64,000 bases of DNA from Maricaulis sp034659015. GTDB taxonomy: Bacteria; Pseudomonadota; Alphaproteobacteria; Caulobacterales; Maricaulaceae. Both the position numbers and the translations under genes were made by a program. The stretch lies in contig JAYEGL010000002.1 of assembly GCA_034659015.1 (NCBI GenBank), forward strand, positions 1 to 64,000, in the 5' to 3' direction. Each line of letters starts with the position of its first letter. Positions within the stretch are counted from its first letter, which is position 1. Shown here piece after piece: positions 7,114 to 15,844 of this stretch. Below the pieces are notes generated by a model. The model worked only from the letters and a program-made list of their open reading frames with translations. It did not search any database and was not told the origin of the DNA.

Positions 7114-9000
7114 ATGCGTTTGATCTCGATGGTGATGGCTCTGGCGGTGCTGGCCGCTCCGGCTCTGGCCCAGGACTACTCCAATTACGCTGCGGACGCG
7201 CTGCGCGCCGAGCTGGGCCGTCTGGCCGAGGCGGAAACCAAGGTGCTCGTCCCGATGCGCGACGGGGTCGGCCTGTCGACCGACATCTACCGGCCGCGCG
7301 ATGCCGGCGGCGATGTTCCCGTGATCTTCTGGCGCACCCCCTACAATTTCAACACGCTCTCGGGCAGCCGGCTTCGCATGGCCGTTGAATCGGTCAGCCG
7401 CGGCTATGCCTTCGTGATCCAGAACGAGCGCGGGCGCTATTTCTCCGAAGGCGAGTTCGAAATCCTCGGCTATCCCCGCACCGACGGGTATGACGCGCTG
7501 AGCTGGCTGGCCGAGCAGGACTGGTCGAACGGCCGCGTGGGCACCTGGGGCTGTTCCTCCTCGGCGGAGTGGCAATTGGCGCTGGCGGCGATGGACCATC
7601 CGGCCCATGCCGCCATGGTGCCGATGGCGTCGGGCGCCGGGATCGGCCGGGTCGGCGAATTCCAGGAGCAGGGCAACTGGTATACCGGCGGCGCCGAGCG
7701 CAACCTCTTCTATCCCTGGCTCTACAATGTCGACAATCCGCTGCGCGCGCAGATCCCCGCAGGTCTGGACGCGCAAACCCGCACGCGCATCTCGCTCTAC
7801 AACGACCTGGCCGCCGACAAGCCGGATGTGGAATGGGCCGAGCAGATCGCGCACCTGCCCGTCTCGGAGATGATGAGTTCGATGGGCGAGCCGCCGGCCA
7901 CCTTCGACGAATTCATCGCCCGCACGCCGGCCTCCGAAGGCTGGTTTGAGGGCGGGCTCTATCATGACGACGAGGGCTGGGGCGTGCCCGCGCTGTGGTT
8001 CAATTCCTGGTACGACGTGTCGATCGGCCCGAACATGGCGCTGTACAATCATGCGCGCGAAGCCGGTGCCGACCGCGAGGTGCGCAACAACCAGTATGTC
8101 GTTGCCGGCCCGAACGTGCATTGTGACTTCTTCGGCTATGGCGAGAACACCGTCGTCGGCGAACGCGACATGGGCGATACGAGCTTCGACACGACCGGTC
8201 TGATCTTCGCCTGGTTCGACCGCTGGCTGAAGAATGACCGCGATGCCTGGGATGCCGACACGCCGCACGTGCAGTATTTCGCCATGGGCGCGAACGAGTG
8301 GCGCGGCGCCGAGGAATGGCCGCCGGCGGCGGCCGAACCGGTGCGCCTCTACCTGCATTCCGGCGGCGATGCGAACAGCCGCTATGGCGACGGCACGCTG
8401 AGCTTCGAGGCGCCGCAGGCGGACCAGCCGGCCGACACCTTCATCTACGACCCCATGGTTCCGGTCCTCACGATCGGTGGCGGGGATTGCTGCAATGGCG
8501 GCATCGTTCACCCCGGTGCCCGCGACCAGCGGCCGGTCCAGGTGCGCGACGACGTGCTGGTCTACACCTCGGACGTGCTCACCGAACCGCTCGACGTGAC
8601 GGGTTTCATCGATGCGGTGCTCTACGTGTCGTCCGACGCGCCGGATACCGACTTTGCCGTCAAGCTGGTCGACGTCGCCCCGGACGGCACGGCCTATATC
8701 GTCGACGACACCATCCTGCGGGCCCGCTATCGCAACGGCTATGACGACCCGCAGATGATGGAAGAGGGCGAGGTCTACGAGCTCGACTTCACGCCGATGA
8801 CGTCCAGCATCGTCTTCCAGCCGGGTCACCGCATCCAGGTGGAGATCACCTCGTCGAACTTCCCCAAATTCGTGCGCAACCTGAATACGGGCGGACCGAA
8901 CTATAATGAGAGCGAGGGCCGCGTGGCGACGAATTCGGTGCATCACGCGCCGGAACGGGCGTCCTACATCGAACTGCCGGTCGTACGGCAGGGCGACTAG
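7114..9000 (+). CDS. secreted CocE/NonD-family hydrolase (S15/X-Pro dipeptidyl-peptidase type)
   Basis: The 628-residue protein has a Sec signal peptide with cleavage after A-L-A (about residue 19), so it is periplasmic or secreted. The alpha/beta-hydrolase half begins with V-L-V-P-M-R-D-G-V-G-L (about 44-54), the standard CocE opening. The nucleophile is probably Ser148 in W-G-C-S-S-S; most relatives have G-x-S-Y at this point. The C-terminal half, from about 380, is the jelly-roll PepX_C domain (P-L-D-V-T-G-F-I-D-A-V-L-Y). The ribosome site is GGGAGGGA. The substrate may be an ester or acylated peptide and cannot be predicted. A repeat element follows the stop. Confidence 0.9.
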   Translation: MRLISMVMALAVLAAPALAQDYSNYAADALRAELGRLAEAETKVLVPMRDGVGLSTDIYRPRDAGGDVPVIFWRTPYNFNTLSGSRLRMAVESVSRGYAFVIQNERGRYFSEGEFEILGYPRTDGYDALSWLAEQDWSNGRVGTWGCSSSAEWQLALAAMDHPAHAAMVPMASGAGIGRVGEFQEQGNWYTGGAERNLFYPWLYNVDNPLRAQIPAGLDAQTRTRISLYNDLAADKPDVEWAEQIAHLPVSEMMSSMGEPPATFDEFIARTPASEGWFEGGLYHDDEGWGVPALWFNSWYDVSIGPNMALYNHAREAGADREVRNNQYVVAGPNVHCDFFGYGENTVVGERDMGDTSFDTTGLIFAWFDRWLKNDRDAWDADTPHVQYFAMGANEWRGAEEWPPAAAEPVRLYLHSGGDANSRYGDGTLSFEAPQADQPADTFIYDPMVPVLTIGGGDCCNGGIVHPGARDQRPVQVRDDVLVYTSDVLTEPLDVTGFIDAVLYVSSDAPDTDFAVKLVDVAPDGTAYIVDDTILRARYRNGYDDPQMMEEGEVYELDFTPMTSSIVFQPGHRIQVEITSSNFPKFVRNLNTGGPNYNESEGRVATNSVHHAPERASYIELPVVRQGD

Positions 9001-9013
9001 GGAGCGGGAATAT

Positions 9014-9216
9014 CCATCCTTCCCCTTGATGGGGAAGGCGGGCCGAGGCGAAGCCTCGGGTCGGAAGGGGTGAATCCCGGTGCTGGCAGGTTCGCTGCGA
9101 AGTGGCAGACACCTCGCCCCACCCCATCCACCACGCCTTCGGCGCGGTCCTTCGTTGCGTCGGACATGCCCCCGGCATGTCCTTCGGCGCCTCAGTCCCC
9201 ATCGAGGGGAAGGATG
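9014..9216. repeat. palindromic dispersed element, copy 2
   Basis: Same family as the nadB insert, about 203 bp. Left end CCATCCTTCCCCTTGATGG and right end CCATCGAGGGGAAGGATG are inverted. The right half has gained about 40 bp (TTCGTTGCG...CCTCAG). It fills nearly all of the 315-bp gap between the CocE-like gene and the gene at 9316. Confidence 0.85.
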
Positions 9217-9315
9217 AGTAAAAGTGCGTGAGAATGCCGCATCGTGTACGGGCGGATTGACCGCACCGGTGAAACAGAGTGCGATAACAGGGACTAGAAA
9301 CAACGGGAGACCGAC

Positions 9316-9690
9316 ATGGGTCTGACACGCGTGGTCATGCGGCTGGGCCGCAATCCGGATGCGGGCTATCCCGACGGCGACGAGCAGCACGGCTATGTCG
9401 TCGTCGCGCCGCTGGACCGGGACGGCAAGCTCGATCTCGAGCTGTGGCGAGCGAACAAGGAGAAGTGCACGGTCGACCGTTTCTCCCCCGATCCGGACGA
9501 GAAGGCCGATGGCTGGCTCTCCCATCGCGGTTCGCACTGGTATTTCCGCTATGACGAGGAAGACGAGGGCCCGGACGAGCCGGTCTACCGTCTCGGCGAT
9601 CACACGATGCGCGTCGGCGATTATCTCACCATCCACGAAGCCGATGGCGACGACCTGACCTACCGCATCACCGAGGCAACCTCGGTCTAG
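9316..9690 (+). CDS. conserved hypothetical protein, acidic, 124 residues
   Basis: It starts MGLTRVVMRLGRNPDAGYPD after an ACGGGAGA ribosome site. The protein is soluble, rich in Asp/Glu and aromatic residues (W-Y-F-R-Y-D-E-E-D-E-G at about 75-85), with no signal peptide and no Cys cluster; one Cys lies at about residue 55. It looks like a small all-beta domain. I do not recognise the family. Its last four bases overlap the end of the convergent acyltransferase gene (9687). Confidence 0.75.
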   Translation: MGLTRVVMRLGRNPDAGYPDGDEQHGYVVVAPLDRDGKLDLELWRANKEKCTVDRFSPDPDEKADGWLSHRGSHWYFRYDEEDEGPDEPVYRLGDHTMRVGDYLTIHEADGDDLTYRITEATSV

Positions 9691-10733
9691 GTCCGCTCGC
9701 GCTTCGCGCGTGGTACATACCGGTCGATCAGCCCCTTGCCGGCGCGCAGCAGGGGGCGTTCGACGGCGATATGGGTCAGCCAGCCCAGCACGAGGCAGGC
9801 CGCCAGGCACAGCGCGTAGAAGGCGAGGCTCCAGACGCCGGCCGGCAGCAGGCGGGCCAGTACGCCGATCGCCAGGACGTGACCCAGATAGATGGCGTAG
9901 GACCAGTCACCGATCTGCGCGGCCAGCGCCGGCAGACGCGGTTTCCAGGCCAGCCAGGCCAGGACGATCCCGATTGCGAAGGGGGCGAAGACCGGCACAC
10001 GCAGTCCGCTGTCATCGATACTCTCCAGCCCGCCGGCACGGGTCCAGGCAAGAGCGCCGGCCGCACCGGCAATCGTGAGAATCAGGGCGGGCCAGCGCAG
10101 GCCCTCCAGCCGCATCCGGCCTGCCGAGATCAGGCAACCGGCCAGGAAGAGCAGGTTGAACGGGCTGAACAACAGGTCGAGCCAGGGCGAGCCGGTTTCC
10201 GGCAGGAGGTAGGCGACGACGAGGGTCGACACCGCCCATCCCGCCGCCAGCCAGGGCCGCCAGGCCCGCGGCGCCATCAGCACGATCCCGAAGGCGATGT
10301 AGAAATAGATCTCGTGGGTCAGCGTCCAGCCGACCAGGAGAAGCGGCAGCTCGCCGGTCGGTATCAGGGTCAGCGAGGCGACGAGGTCGATCTCGCCGAG
10401 ACCGCGCGTCAGGCTGTCGCCGAAGACGAGATAGCCGGTGAGAGCCAGTCCGGTGAAGATCCAGTAGAGCGGGAAGATGCGGTTCAGGCGCTTGAGAAAG
10501 TAGCGCGCGTCGAAGCCGGTCTGCGTGCTGTAGAGATGGTGGATGATGAAGCCGGACAGCACGAAGAAGATGTCGACACCGATGAAGCCGAAAAACGCCG
10601 TCCGGTCGAGCAGGGCCGGGCCGAGAAAGCGCGCATCGGCCTGGTGGATATGGGCCAGCACGACGAGCAGCACCGCGATCGCGCGCAGGTGCTGGATCTC
10701 GACGATGGTGGTGTGCCGTCCGTGCGCGTCCAT
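9687..10733 (-). CDS. acyltransferase 3 family membrane protein (OafA/ExoZ-like)
   Basis: The 348-residue protein has about ten hydrophobic segments and the family N-terminus I-Q-H-L-R-A-I-A-V-L-L-V-V-L-A-H (about 13-28), whose final His is the catalytic residue in OafA-like enzymes. G-V-D-I-F-F-V-L-S-G-F-I-I-H (about 51-64) is the second signature. Such enzymes move acetyl or other acyl groups onto surface sugars. The carrier is unknown, and no adjacent sugar-synthesis cluster helps. It is 12 bp from the end of the lipoprotein gene on the same strand. Confidence 0.9.
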   Translation of the reverse strand: MDAHGRHTTIVEIQHLRAIAVLLVVLAHIHQADARFLGPALLDRTAFFGFIGVDIFFVLSGFIIHHLYSTQTGFDARYFLKRLNRIFPLYWIFTGLALTGYLVFGDSLTRGLGEIDLVASLTLIPTGELPLLLVGWTLTHEIYFYIAFGIVLMAPRAWRPWLAAGWAVSTLVVAYLLPETGSPWLDLLFSPFNLLFLAGCLISAGRMRLEGLRWPALILTIAGAAGALAWTRAGGLESIDDSGLRVPVFAPFAIGIVLAWLAWKPRLPALAAQIGDWSYAIYLGHVLAIGVLARLLPAGVWSLAFYALCLAACLVLGWLTHIAVERPLLRAGKGLIDRYVPRAKRERT

Positions 10734-10745
10734 TCCGGCGGCCGG

Positions 10746-11768
10746 CTAGTCGCCGGCGGGTTCGCTGGCGACGATGGCAAGATGCGTGCGATCCGGGCTG
10801 ACGGCCAGCCGGGTAACGTTCTCCAGACCGTGCACCTTGAGGTCCGCGACGGAATGCCAGGGGCGTTCCCGCGTGCGCATCATCAGCACGCCCTCGTCGA
10901 CCGCGAAGAAGGCGTCGCGCCCGTCGGCCAGCGCGAAGACCGCATAGTCCTGGGCGGCTCCCGGCATGTCGAAGACGTGGGCGGTCGTGTCGCCGTGGAA
11001 GTCCGCTTCGTGCAGGGCGAAACCGCCATCCTCGCGCGGCCGGGTGAAGTAGACGCTGCCATGGTCGGGGGCGGCATAGAGGGCGCGGCCGATATTGTCC
11101 GCCACGGTGACGATCTCCGTGTCCTCGAAACGGCCGAAGACCTTGAGGGCCACGGGCTCTTCCAGCGCGAAGACCGCCAGACGCGTCATGTCCGCATTGA
11201 AGGCGTAGTAGCCGTTCGGTCCCACCTCGGATGCTGCGCGCGCATTGCCGCCCGCAGGATCGTCATACCAGACCTGGCCGCCATAGCCGCCGGGCGGCTG
11301 GTAGATGTAGGAGATGATGCCGCCGGCCGGGGTCGGGCGCGGCGAATATTCCCCGGCATCCGGCGTGTCGGTGATCCGCGTGCGCTGCGAGCAGTCCAGG
11401 TTGCACCGCCAGATATCCGTATTCGCGCTGTCGCTGGAGGTGAAGTAGAAGCCGGTCCCGTCGCGCGTGAAGGCGGGCTGGTTGTCGTAGCCGGGACGGT
11501 CGGTGGCGTTGGTGACCGCGCCGATGGCCGCAATGTCGCCGACCCAGCTCAGCTGCGTCATGTAGATGTCGACGGCGGGAATGCCGGCGGCCGCCGCATC
11601 CGCCTCTTCCCCGTCCTCCGCGGCCGTATCCTCCGGCGCGGCCGTATCCGCGGCTGGCGCGCTGTCGCCGGCGGTGCCGGTTTCCGGCGCCGGTGCGCGC
11701 TCGTCCGGGCTCTCGCCGGAGCAGGCGGTCAGCAGGGCCAGGCCCGCCAGGGTGGCAATCAGGCGCAT
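10746..11768 (-). CDS. lipoprotein with TolB-like beta-propeller repeats
   Basis: The 340-residue protein starts MRLIATLAGLALLTACSG, a lipobox with acylated Cys at about 16. An unstructured Ala/Glu/Pro-rich linker follows to about 62. The remainder contains PD40/TolB-type blades, such as N-Q-P-A-F-T-R-D-G-T-G-F-Y-F-T-S and S-P-R-P-T-P-A-G-G. The function is unknown; propellers of this type bind partners or substrates in the periplasm. The start overlaps the stop of the FabH-like gene (TGATG), so the two are coupled. Confidence 0.8.
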   Translation of the reverse strand: MRLIATLAGLALLTACSGESPDERAPAPETGTAGDSAPAADTAAPEDTAAEDGEEADAAAAGIPAVDIYMTQLSWVGDIAAIGAVTNATDRPGYDNQPAFTRDGTGFYFTSSDSANTDIWRCNLDCSQRTRITDTPDAGEYSPRPTPAGGIISYIYQPPGGYGGQVWYDDPAGGNARAASEVGPNGYYAFNADMTRLAVFALEEPVALKVFGRFEDTEIVTVADNIGRALYAAPDHGSVYFTRPREDGGFALHEADFHGDTTAHVFDMPGAAQDYAVFALADGRDAFFAVDEGVLMMRTRERPWHSVADLKVHGLENVTRLAVSPDRTHLAIVASEPAGD

Positions 11769-12883
11769 CAGCGTTTCCTCACGGCAGCGGCCCCGACACC
11801 GTAGCCGGCGCCGAAGGCGCACATCACGCCCGTTTCGCCCGGCGTCATATCGTCGGAGTTCATCTGGAAATTCATCACCACCGAGGAGGAGGACGTATTG
11901 CCGTACTCTTCCAGGATGGACGGGGCGTTGTCCTCGGTGCGGTCGCGCTCGAGGATGCGTTTGGCGATCATGTCGACCATGCGGATATTCGCCTGGTGCA
12001 GCCAGGTCCGGCGCACATCCTGCGGCGCCAGGCCGATGTCCGCCATCAGGGTGCGCGCCACGCTCGGCGCGAAACCGACCACATCCTTGAAGACGCGGTG
12101 GCCGTCCTGGTCGAGATGGGGCTCGTAGTCCGGATCGACCTGGCGTTCGGCAATGTTGAGGAAGCCGAAATCCGAGCGCAGCGCCGAGGACCACTTGTTC
12201 GCCACATGCGTGCCCAGCACATCCCAGCCGCCGGGCCGGCCGTCATCGGCCTCCACGATCATCGCGGCCGAAGCGTCGCCGAAGATGAAATGCACCTCGC
12301 GCCGGGAATGCACATTGATGCAGGTCATGATCTCCGGCGAACAGATCAGCAGACGTTTCGCCTGGCCGGAGCGGATCATGCCGTCGGCGATGTGCAGCCC
12401 GTAGAGGGCGGAGGCGCAGGCCATGGTCAGGTCGAAGGAGAACCCGCCGGCGCCGATCGCGTTCTGGATCTCGCAGGACAGGCCCGGAAAATAACGCTGC
12501 TGGGCCGAGGAGGCGACGATCACGCCGTCAATGTCCGATCCGTCATAACCTGCCGCCTCGAGCGCCGGTTGCGCGGACTTCAGGGCGAATTCCGCCTGCA
12601 CGGACAGGTCCTCGATGGGGCGCGGCGGGATCTGCGGAACCATGCGGTCGATATCGAGAATGCCGTCCTTCTCGTAAACGTGACGGCGCCGGATACCCGA
12701 TGCATTGACGATGAAATCCGTACTCGACAGCGGAACCTCGTCGACGGTGCCGGCGGCAATGGCCCCGGCGTGTTCGCGATTGAAGCGCTCGGCGTAGGCA
12801 TTGTAGCTGGCGACGAGTTCGTCATTGTCGATCACACTGGGCGGCGCCCAGTATCCGGTCGCGCGGATGAGGGTCTCTGGCAC
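11768..12883 (-). CDS. FabH-like beta-ketoacyl-ACP synthase III, paralogue A
   Basis: The thiolase-fold enzyme has catalytic Cys156 in M-A-C-A-S, His in W-L-H-Q-A-N-I-R and Asn in E-Y-G-N-T-S-S. I choose the GTG at 12883, giving 371 residues, because it aligns with the ATG of paralogue B (17904-19019), also 371 residues; an ATG at 12928 would add 15 residues. The family condenses acyl-CoA or acyl-ACP with malonyl-ACP. The long insert between residues 25 and 90 is not in E. coli FabH, so the substrate may differ. It is the first gene of a run with the lipoprotein and acyltransferase. Confidence 0.8.
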   Translation of the reverse strand: MPETLIRATGYWAPPSVIDNDELVASYNAYAERFNREHAGAIAAGTVDEVPLSSTDFIVNASGIRRRHVYEKDGILDIDRMVPQIPPRPIEDLSVQAEFALKSAQPALEAAGYDGSDIDGVIVASSAQQRYFPGLSCEIQNAIGAGGFSFDLTMACASALYGLHIADGMIRSGQAKRLLICSPEIMTCINVHSRREVHFIFGDASAAMIVEADDGRPGGWDVLGTHVANKWSSALRSDFGFLNIAERQVDPDYEPHLDQDGHRVFKDVVGFAPSVARTLMADIGLAPQDVRRTWLHQANIRMVDMIAKRILERDRTEDNAPSILEEYGNTSSSSVVMNFQMNSDDMTPGETGVMCAFGAGYGVGAAAVRKR

Positions 12884-13013
12884 GGTTCCCGTCTCTTTCC
12901 TTCCCGACTTTTGGCCAGCGTAAAGCATGGCCCCGCCCGATCAATCCGTCGCCGCATGACCGGTGCCCCGAGGCGCCTCAGAATCGAGCAAGTCTGCCCA
13001 TTTCTGCAGCGCG

Positions 13014-13028
13014 GGCGGCACAATTGCA
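13014..13028 (+). promoter_or_regulatory. weak candidate sigma-54 promoter of amtB
   Basis: GGCGGCACAATTGCA has GG and GC spaced by exactly ten bases and a full TTGCA -12 block, but three mismatches in the -24 block. It lies 96 bp upstream of amtB. NtrC/sigma-54 control of amtB is common in the class. Confidence 0.3.
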
Positions 13029-13123
13029 GGAAATCCCGGCGGCAAAGTCGACTCCCCGGAAATCCGGCGCCTAGCTCTTGAGCAGATCGCAAAATGCCAA
13101 GAACCGCTCGCCGGAGGCCCTTC

Positions 13124-14335
13124 ATGGACAGTGGAAACAATGCCTGGATCCTGACCTCGACCGCCCTGGTCCTGTTCATGACACTGCCCGGGCTGGCGCT
13201 TTTCTATGCCGGCATGGTGCGCCGGAAAAACGTCCTGTCCACGCTGATGCAGAGCGTCGGGGCGGCGGCCATCGTCTCGGTCCTGTGGGCGCTGATCGCC
13301 TATTCCCTGGCCTTTTCCGACGGCGGGGCCGTCAATGCCTTCGTCGGCGGTCTCGGCCGTCTGGGCCTGGCCGGTATCACGCCCGATACGCTGTCGGGCG
13401 ATCTGCCGGAAAACCTCTTCCTGATGTTCCAGCTCACCTTCGCCGTCATCACCGTGGCGATCATCGCCGGTTCGGCCGTCGAGCGAATCCGCTTTTCCGC
13501 CTTCATGATCTTCGCTGCGGCCTGGGTGATCCTGGTCTACGCGCCGATCTGCCACTGGGTGTGGGGCGGCGGCTTCCTGGGCGAGGCGGGCGTGCTCGAC
13601 TTCGCCGGCGGCGCCGTGGTGCACATCAATGCCGGTGTGGCGGGTCTGGTGCTGGCGCGTTTCGTGGGGCCGCGCAAGGGCTATCCCGGAACCAATCTGG
13701 CGCCCGACAATCTCGTGCTGACCGTGGCCGGGGCCGGCATTCTCTGGGTCGGCTGGTTCGGCTTCAATGGCGGTTCGGCCCTGGCCGCCGACGGAGCTGC
13801 GGCGCACGCCTTCGTGACGACGCAGCTGGCTGCGGCCACCGCGGTGCTGGTCTGGATGGGCCTGGAATGGATCCTGCGCGGCAAGGCCAGCGTGCTCGGC
13901 GCCGCGTCCGGCGCCGTGGCCGGTCTGGTCGCGATCACGCCGGCCGCCGGTTTCGTGCCGGCCTGGGCGGCTTTCCTTGTCGGCGCCGGCGGCGCGTTCG
14001 GCGCCTATTGGGGCGTCACGGCGCTGAAGAAGGCGCTGAAGGTCGACGACTCGCTCGACGCGTTCGGCCTGCACGGTGTGGGCGGGCTGGTCGGTGCCAT
14101 CCTGACCGGCGTGTTTGCCAGCGAGGCGATCGGGGGCGCCCCGGGCGCCATCGAGGGCAATCTGCTGCAGATCTGGACCCAGACCTGGGGCGCGCTGGCG
14201 GCGGCGGTCTACTGCGGCGTCGTGACGTTCGCCATCCTGTTCGTCCTGTCGAAGCTCATGACCCTGCGCGTCGACGAGGAATCCGAAGTCTCCGGTCTCG
14301 ATACCAGCCTTCACGGCGAGTCCGTGGGCGGTTGA
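13124..14335 (+). CDS. amtB: ammonium transporter Amt
   Basis: The 403-residue protein has about eleven membrane segments and imports ammonium across the inner membrane. Signatures are F-Y-A-G-M-V-R-R-K-N (about 26-35), V-V-H-I-N-A-G with the first pore His, and D-A-F-G-L-H-G-V-G-G with the second. The ATG at 13124 follows GGAGG. There is no N-terminal signal sequence, unlike E. coli AmtB. No glnK lies beside it, which is unusual because glnK-amtB pairing is the rule. A strong terminator follows at 14470. Confidence 0.93.
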   Translation: MDSGNNAWILTSTALVLFMTLPGLALFYAGMVRRKNVLSTLMQSVGAAAIVSVLWALIAYSLAFSDGGAVNAFVGGLGRLGLAGITPDTLSGDLPENLFLMFQLTFAVITVAIIAGSAVERIRFSAFMIFAAAWVILVYAPICHWVWGGGFLGEAGVLDFAGGAVVHINAGVAGLVLARFVGPRKGYPGTNLAPDNLVLTVAGAGILWVGWFGFNGGSALAADGAAAHAFVTTQLAAATAVLVWMGLEWILRGKASVLGAASGAVAGLVAITPAAGFVPAWAAFLVGAGGAFGAYWGVTALKKALKVDDSLDAFGLHGVGGLVGAILTGVFASEAIGGAPGAIEGNLLQIWTQTWGALAAAVYCGVVTFAILFVLSKLMTLRVDEESEVSGLDTSLHGESVGG

Positions 14336-14469
14336 GCCGGCTACTGGTTCGGCCGGTTGGGGGCCGGAAACGGGGGTGGGTGCTGTAAGGGGTTGCGGCA
14401 CTCACCCTCGACCTGTTTGACCCGTTTCGCGTCCAGGCCATGTCCTCCCCGGCCTCGAGACGTATGACT

Positions 14470-14504
14470 GACCCGGTCCATTTTCGCGGACCGGGTCTTT
14501 TTTT
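14470..14504 (+). terminator. intrinsic terminator of amtB
   Basis: The ten-base stem GACCCGGTCC / GGACCGGGTC has an 8-base loop and is followed by seven T. It lies 135 bp beyond the amtB stop and points in the amtB direction. Confidence 0.9.
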
Positions 14505-14530
14505 GTTAGCGGTATTAAAAAAAAGGTGCC

Positions 14531-14617
14531 AAAAAGGGGACAGGTGCATTTAACGCGAGGCGCCGGCGGCTGCAGCTGTCACCGCCGGACCGCGTCAAAT
14601 GCACCTGTCCCCTTTTT
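14531..14617. repeat. GGGGACAG palindrome, copy 1 (amtB/redox gene junction)
   Basis: The left arm AAAAAGGGGACAGGTGCATT and right arm AATGCACCTGTCCCCTTTTT are inverted, continuing with TAACGCG/CGCGTC around a 34-bp GC-rich middle. The A-run before and T-run after make it a potential terminator in both directions, between two convergent genes. The right arm contains the stop codon and last seven codons of the redox gene. Confidence 0.85.
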
Positions 14618-15140
14618 GCTCGGCGGTACAGCCATCGGGCGTGCAGGCGGGGGCATCGGCCGCGCGCGTCTCCGGTTCGTTCAGCAATGCACCGATAGCG
14701 GCACCAAGCACGAGATCGGGCACCGGCCCGAAGCTCTGCCGGCGGATCCGGCCGGTGCGGTCGATCAGGACGCTGGTCGGCGTGCCCTGCATGGCGTAGG
14801 CGGCCATGGTCTGGGGAATGCTATCGCCGCGTGCCGGCGCATCCATCGCGACGGGAAAGCCGATCCGGTATTCGTGCAGGAAGGCCGCCAGCGCCTCGCG
14901 GCTGCCCTGGGCATCGTGATGCTCGAACACGCTGTGCAGGCCGATCACGCTCACGCCATGTGCCGTGAAATGCTCGGCGATGCGCCGGGCCTGGGGCAGG
15001 GCATGCGATACGCAGCCCGGGCACAGCATCTGGAAGGCCTCCAGCAGCACGATCCGGCCGCGCAGGTCTGCCAGGCTCGTCGGCTCCGTGGTGTTCAGCC
15101 AGCCGGAGACGGAGAGTTCGGGGGCGGATTTCAGTTTCAT
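14595..15140 (-). CDS. TlpA/AhpC-type thioredoxin-fold protein
   Basis: The 181-residue protein has C-P-G-C in L-C-P-G-C-V-S-H (about 43-50), the redox-active pair of the thioredoxin fold, preceded by L-R-G-R-I-V-L-L-E-A-F. The cis-Pro loop is G-T-P-T-S-V-L-I-D-R-T-G-R-I-R. There is no signal peptide from the ATG at 15140 (CCGGAGC site), so it is probably cytoplasmic. A C-terminal tail carries two more Cys (A-C-T-P-D-G-C-T), and the final seven residues (QKGDRCI) are encoded by the GGGGACAG repeat. Confidence 0.8.
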   Translation of the reverse strand: MKLKSAPELSVSGWLNTTEPTSLADLRGRIVLLEAFQMLCPGCVSHALPQARRIAEHFTAHGVSVIGLHSVFEHHDAQGSREALAAFLHEYRIGFPVAMDAPARGDSIPQTMAAYAMQGTPTSVLIDRTGRIRRQSFGPVPDLVLGAAIGALLNEPETRAADAPACTPDGCTAEQKGDRCI

Positions 15141-15198
15141 GTCGGTTTGCTCCGGATGGACGCCCGCCGGCGGCGGTGCCGGCGGGCTGTCCGGCTTA

Positions 15199-15744
15199 TC
15201 AGGCGGCCTGGCGGGGTTTGACGCGGGGGAAGTCGACCTCGACGCCGAACACGACATTCACATAATTGGTGAAGAGGTTGAGCGCGACATGCGCGACGAT
15301 CTCGACGATTTCCTCATCGTCGAACCCGGCCGAACGCAAGCGCTCGACGGCACCGGCGCCGACATGGCCGCGCTGTTCGACGACGGCGAGGGCGAAATCG
15401 AGCGCGGCCTGGGTGCGCGTATCTTCGGCCTTGCCGATGCGGGCGGCCTCCATCGCGGCGGGCGTTTCGCCGGCCTTGGTGCCCAGCACGGTGTGGGCGG
15501 AGAGGCAGTATTCGCAGTCATTCCGGTTGGCGATCGCCACGGCGATCTTTTCACCGAGAGCGACATCGAGGCGTCCGCCGCCGAGGGCCTGGAAACTGCC
15601 GAGCATGGACTTCAGCGCGGCGGGCGAGTGGGCGGCGGTGCCGAACATGTTGATAACGGCGCCGAACTGGCCCTTCACGGCGTCCATCAGCTGTTTGCGT
15701 TCGCCCGACGCTTCGGTGTGCGGGAAGGGGGTGAGATGGGGCAT
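15199..15744 (-). CDS. AhpD-like carboxymuconolactone decarboxylase family protein
   Basis: The 181-residue all-helical protein has the alkylhydroperoxidase motif C-E-Y-C-L-S-A-H (about 79-86), with the paired Cys and His of the AhpD active site. Relatives reduce peroxides or are stress proteins of unknown substrate. The ATG at 15744 follows GAAAGGA. It is transcribed divergently from the MarR gene, and the two palindromes between them suggest MarR control. The stop is 58 bp upstream of the thioredoxin-fold gene, so both may form a redox unit. Confidence 0.88.
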   Translation of the reverse strand: MPHLTPFPHTEASGERKQLMDAVKGQFGAVINMFGTAAHSPAALKSMLGSFQALGGGRLDVALGEKIAVAIANRNDCEYCLSAHTVLGTKAGETPAAMEAARIGKAEDTRTQAALDFALAVVEQRGHVGAGAVERLRSAGFDDEEIVEIVAHVALNLFTNYVNVVFGVEVDFPRVKPRQAA

Positions 15745-15766
15745 TGGGTGTCCTTTCGCTATAAAA

Positions 15767-15781
15767 GTATCGACTCGATAC
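15767..15781. promoter_or_regulatory. MarR operator, site A
   Basis: GTATCGA-c-TCGATAC is a perfect 7+1+7 palindrome 23 bp upstream of the AhpD-like start codon. A near-identical site lies 55 bp away. Confidence 0.75.
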
Positions 15782-15821
15782 CGATAAAAGCTAGGAAGTG
15801 GATGCGGGGTTTGCAAGACCT

Positions 15822-15836
15822 GTATTGACTCGATAC
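15822..15836. promoter_or_regulatory. MarR operator, site B
   Basis: GTATTGA-c-TCGATAC has one mismatch to site A and lies 9 bp upstream of the marR-like ATG, where binding would block its own transcription or translation start. Confidence 0.75.
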
Positions 15837-15844
15837 ATTCGGGC

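Noticed and set aside
6319..9810. A 1163-codon open frame on the minus strand covering the HD gene and the whole CocE-like gene in reverse.
   Set aside because: Only the first 206-codon unit (from the ATG at 6939) has family motifs and a ribosome site. The rest is the antisense of a clear secreted hydrolase in GC-rich DNA, where long chance frames are normal.
9771..11804. A 677-codon plus-strand frame over the acyltransferase and lipoprotein.
   Set aside because: The real genes are on the minus strand with signatures; this frame is Gln/Arg-rich low-complexity antisense.
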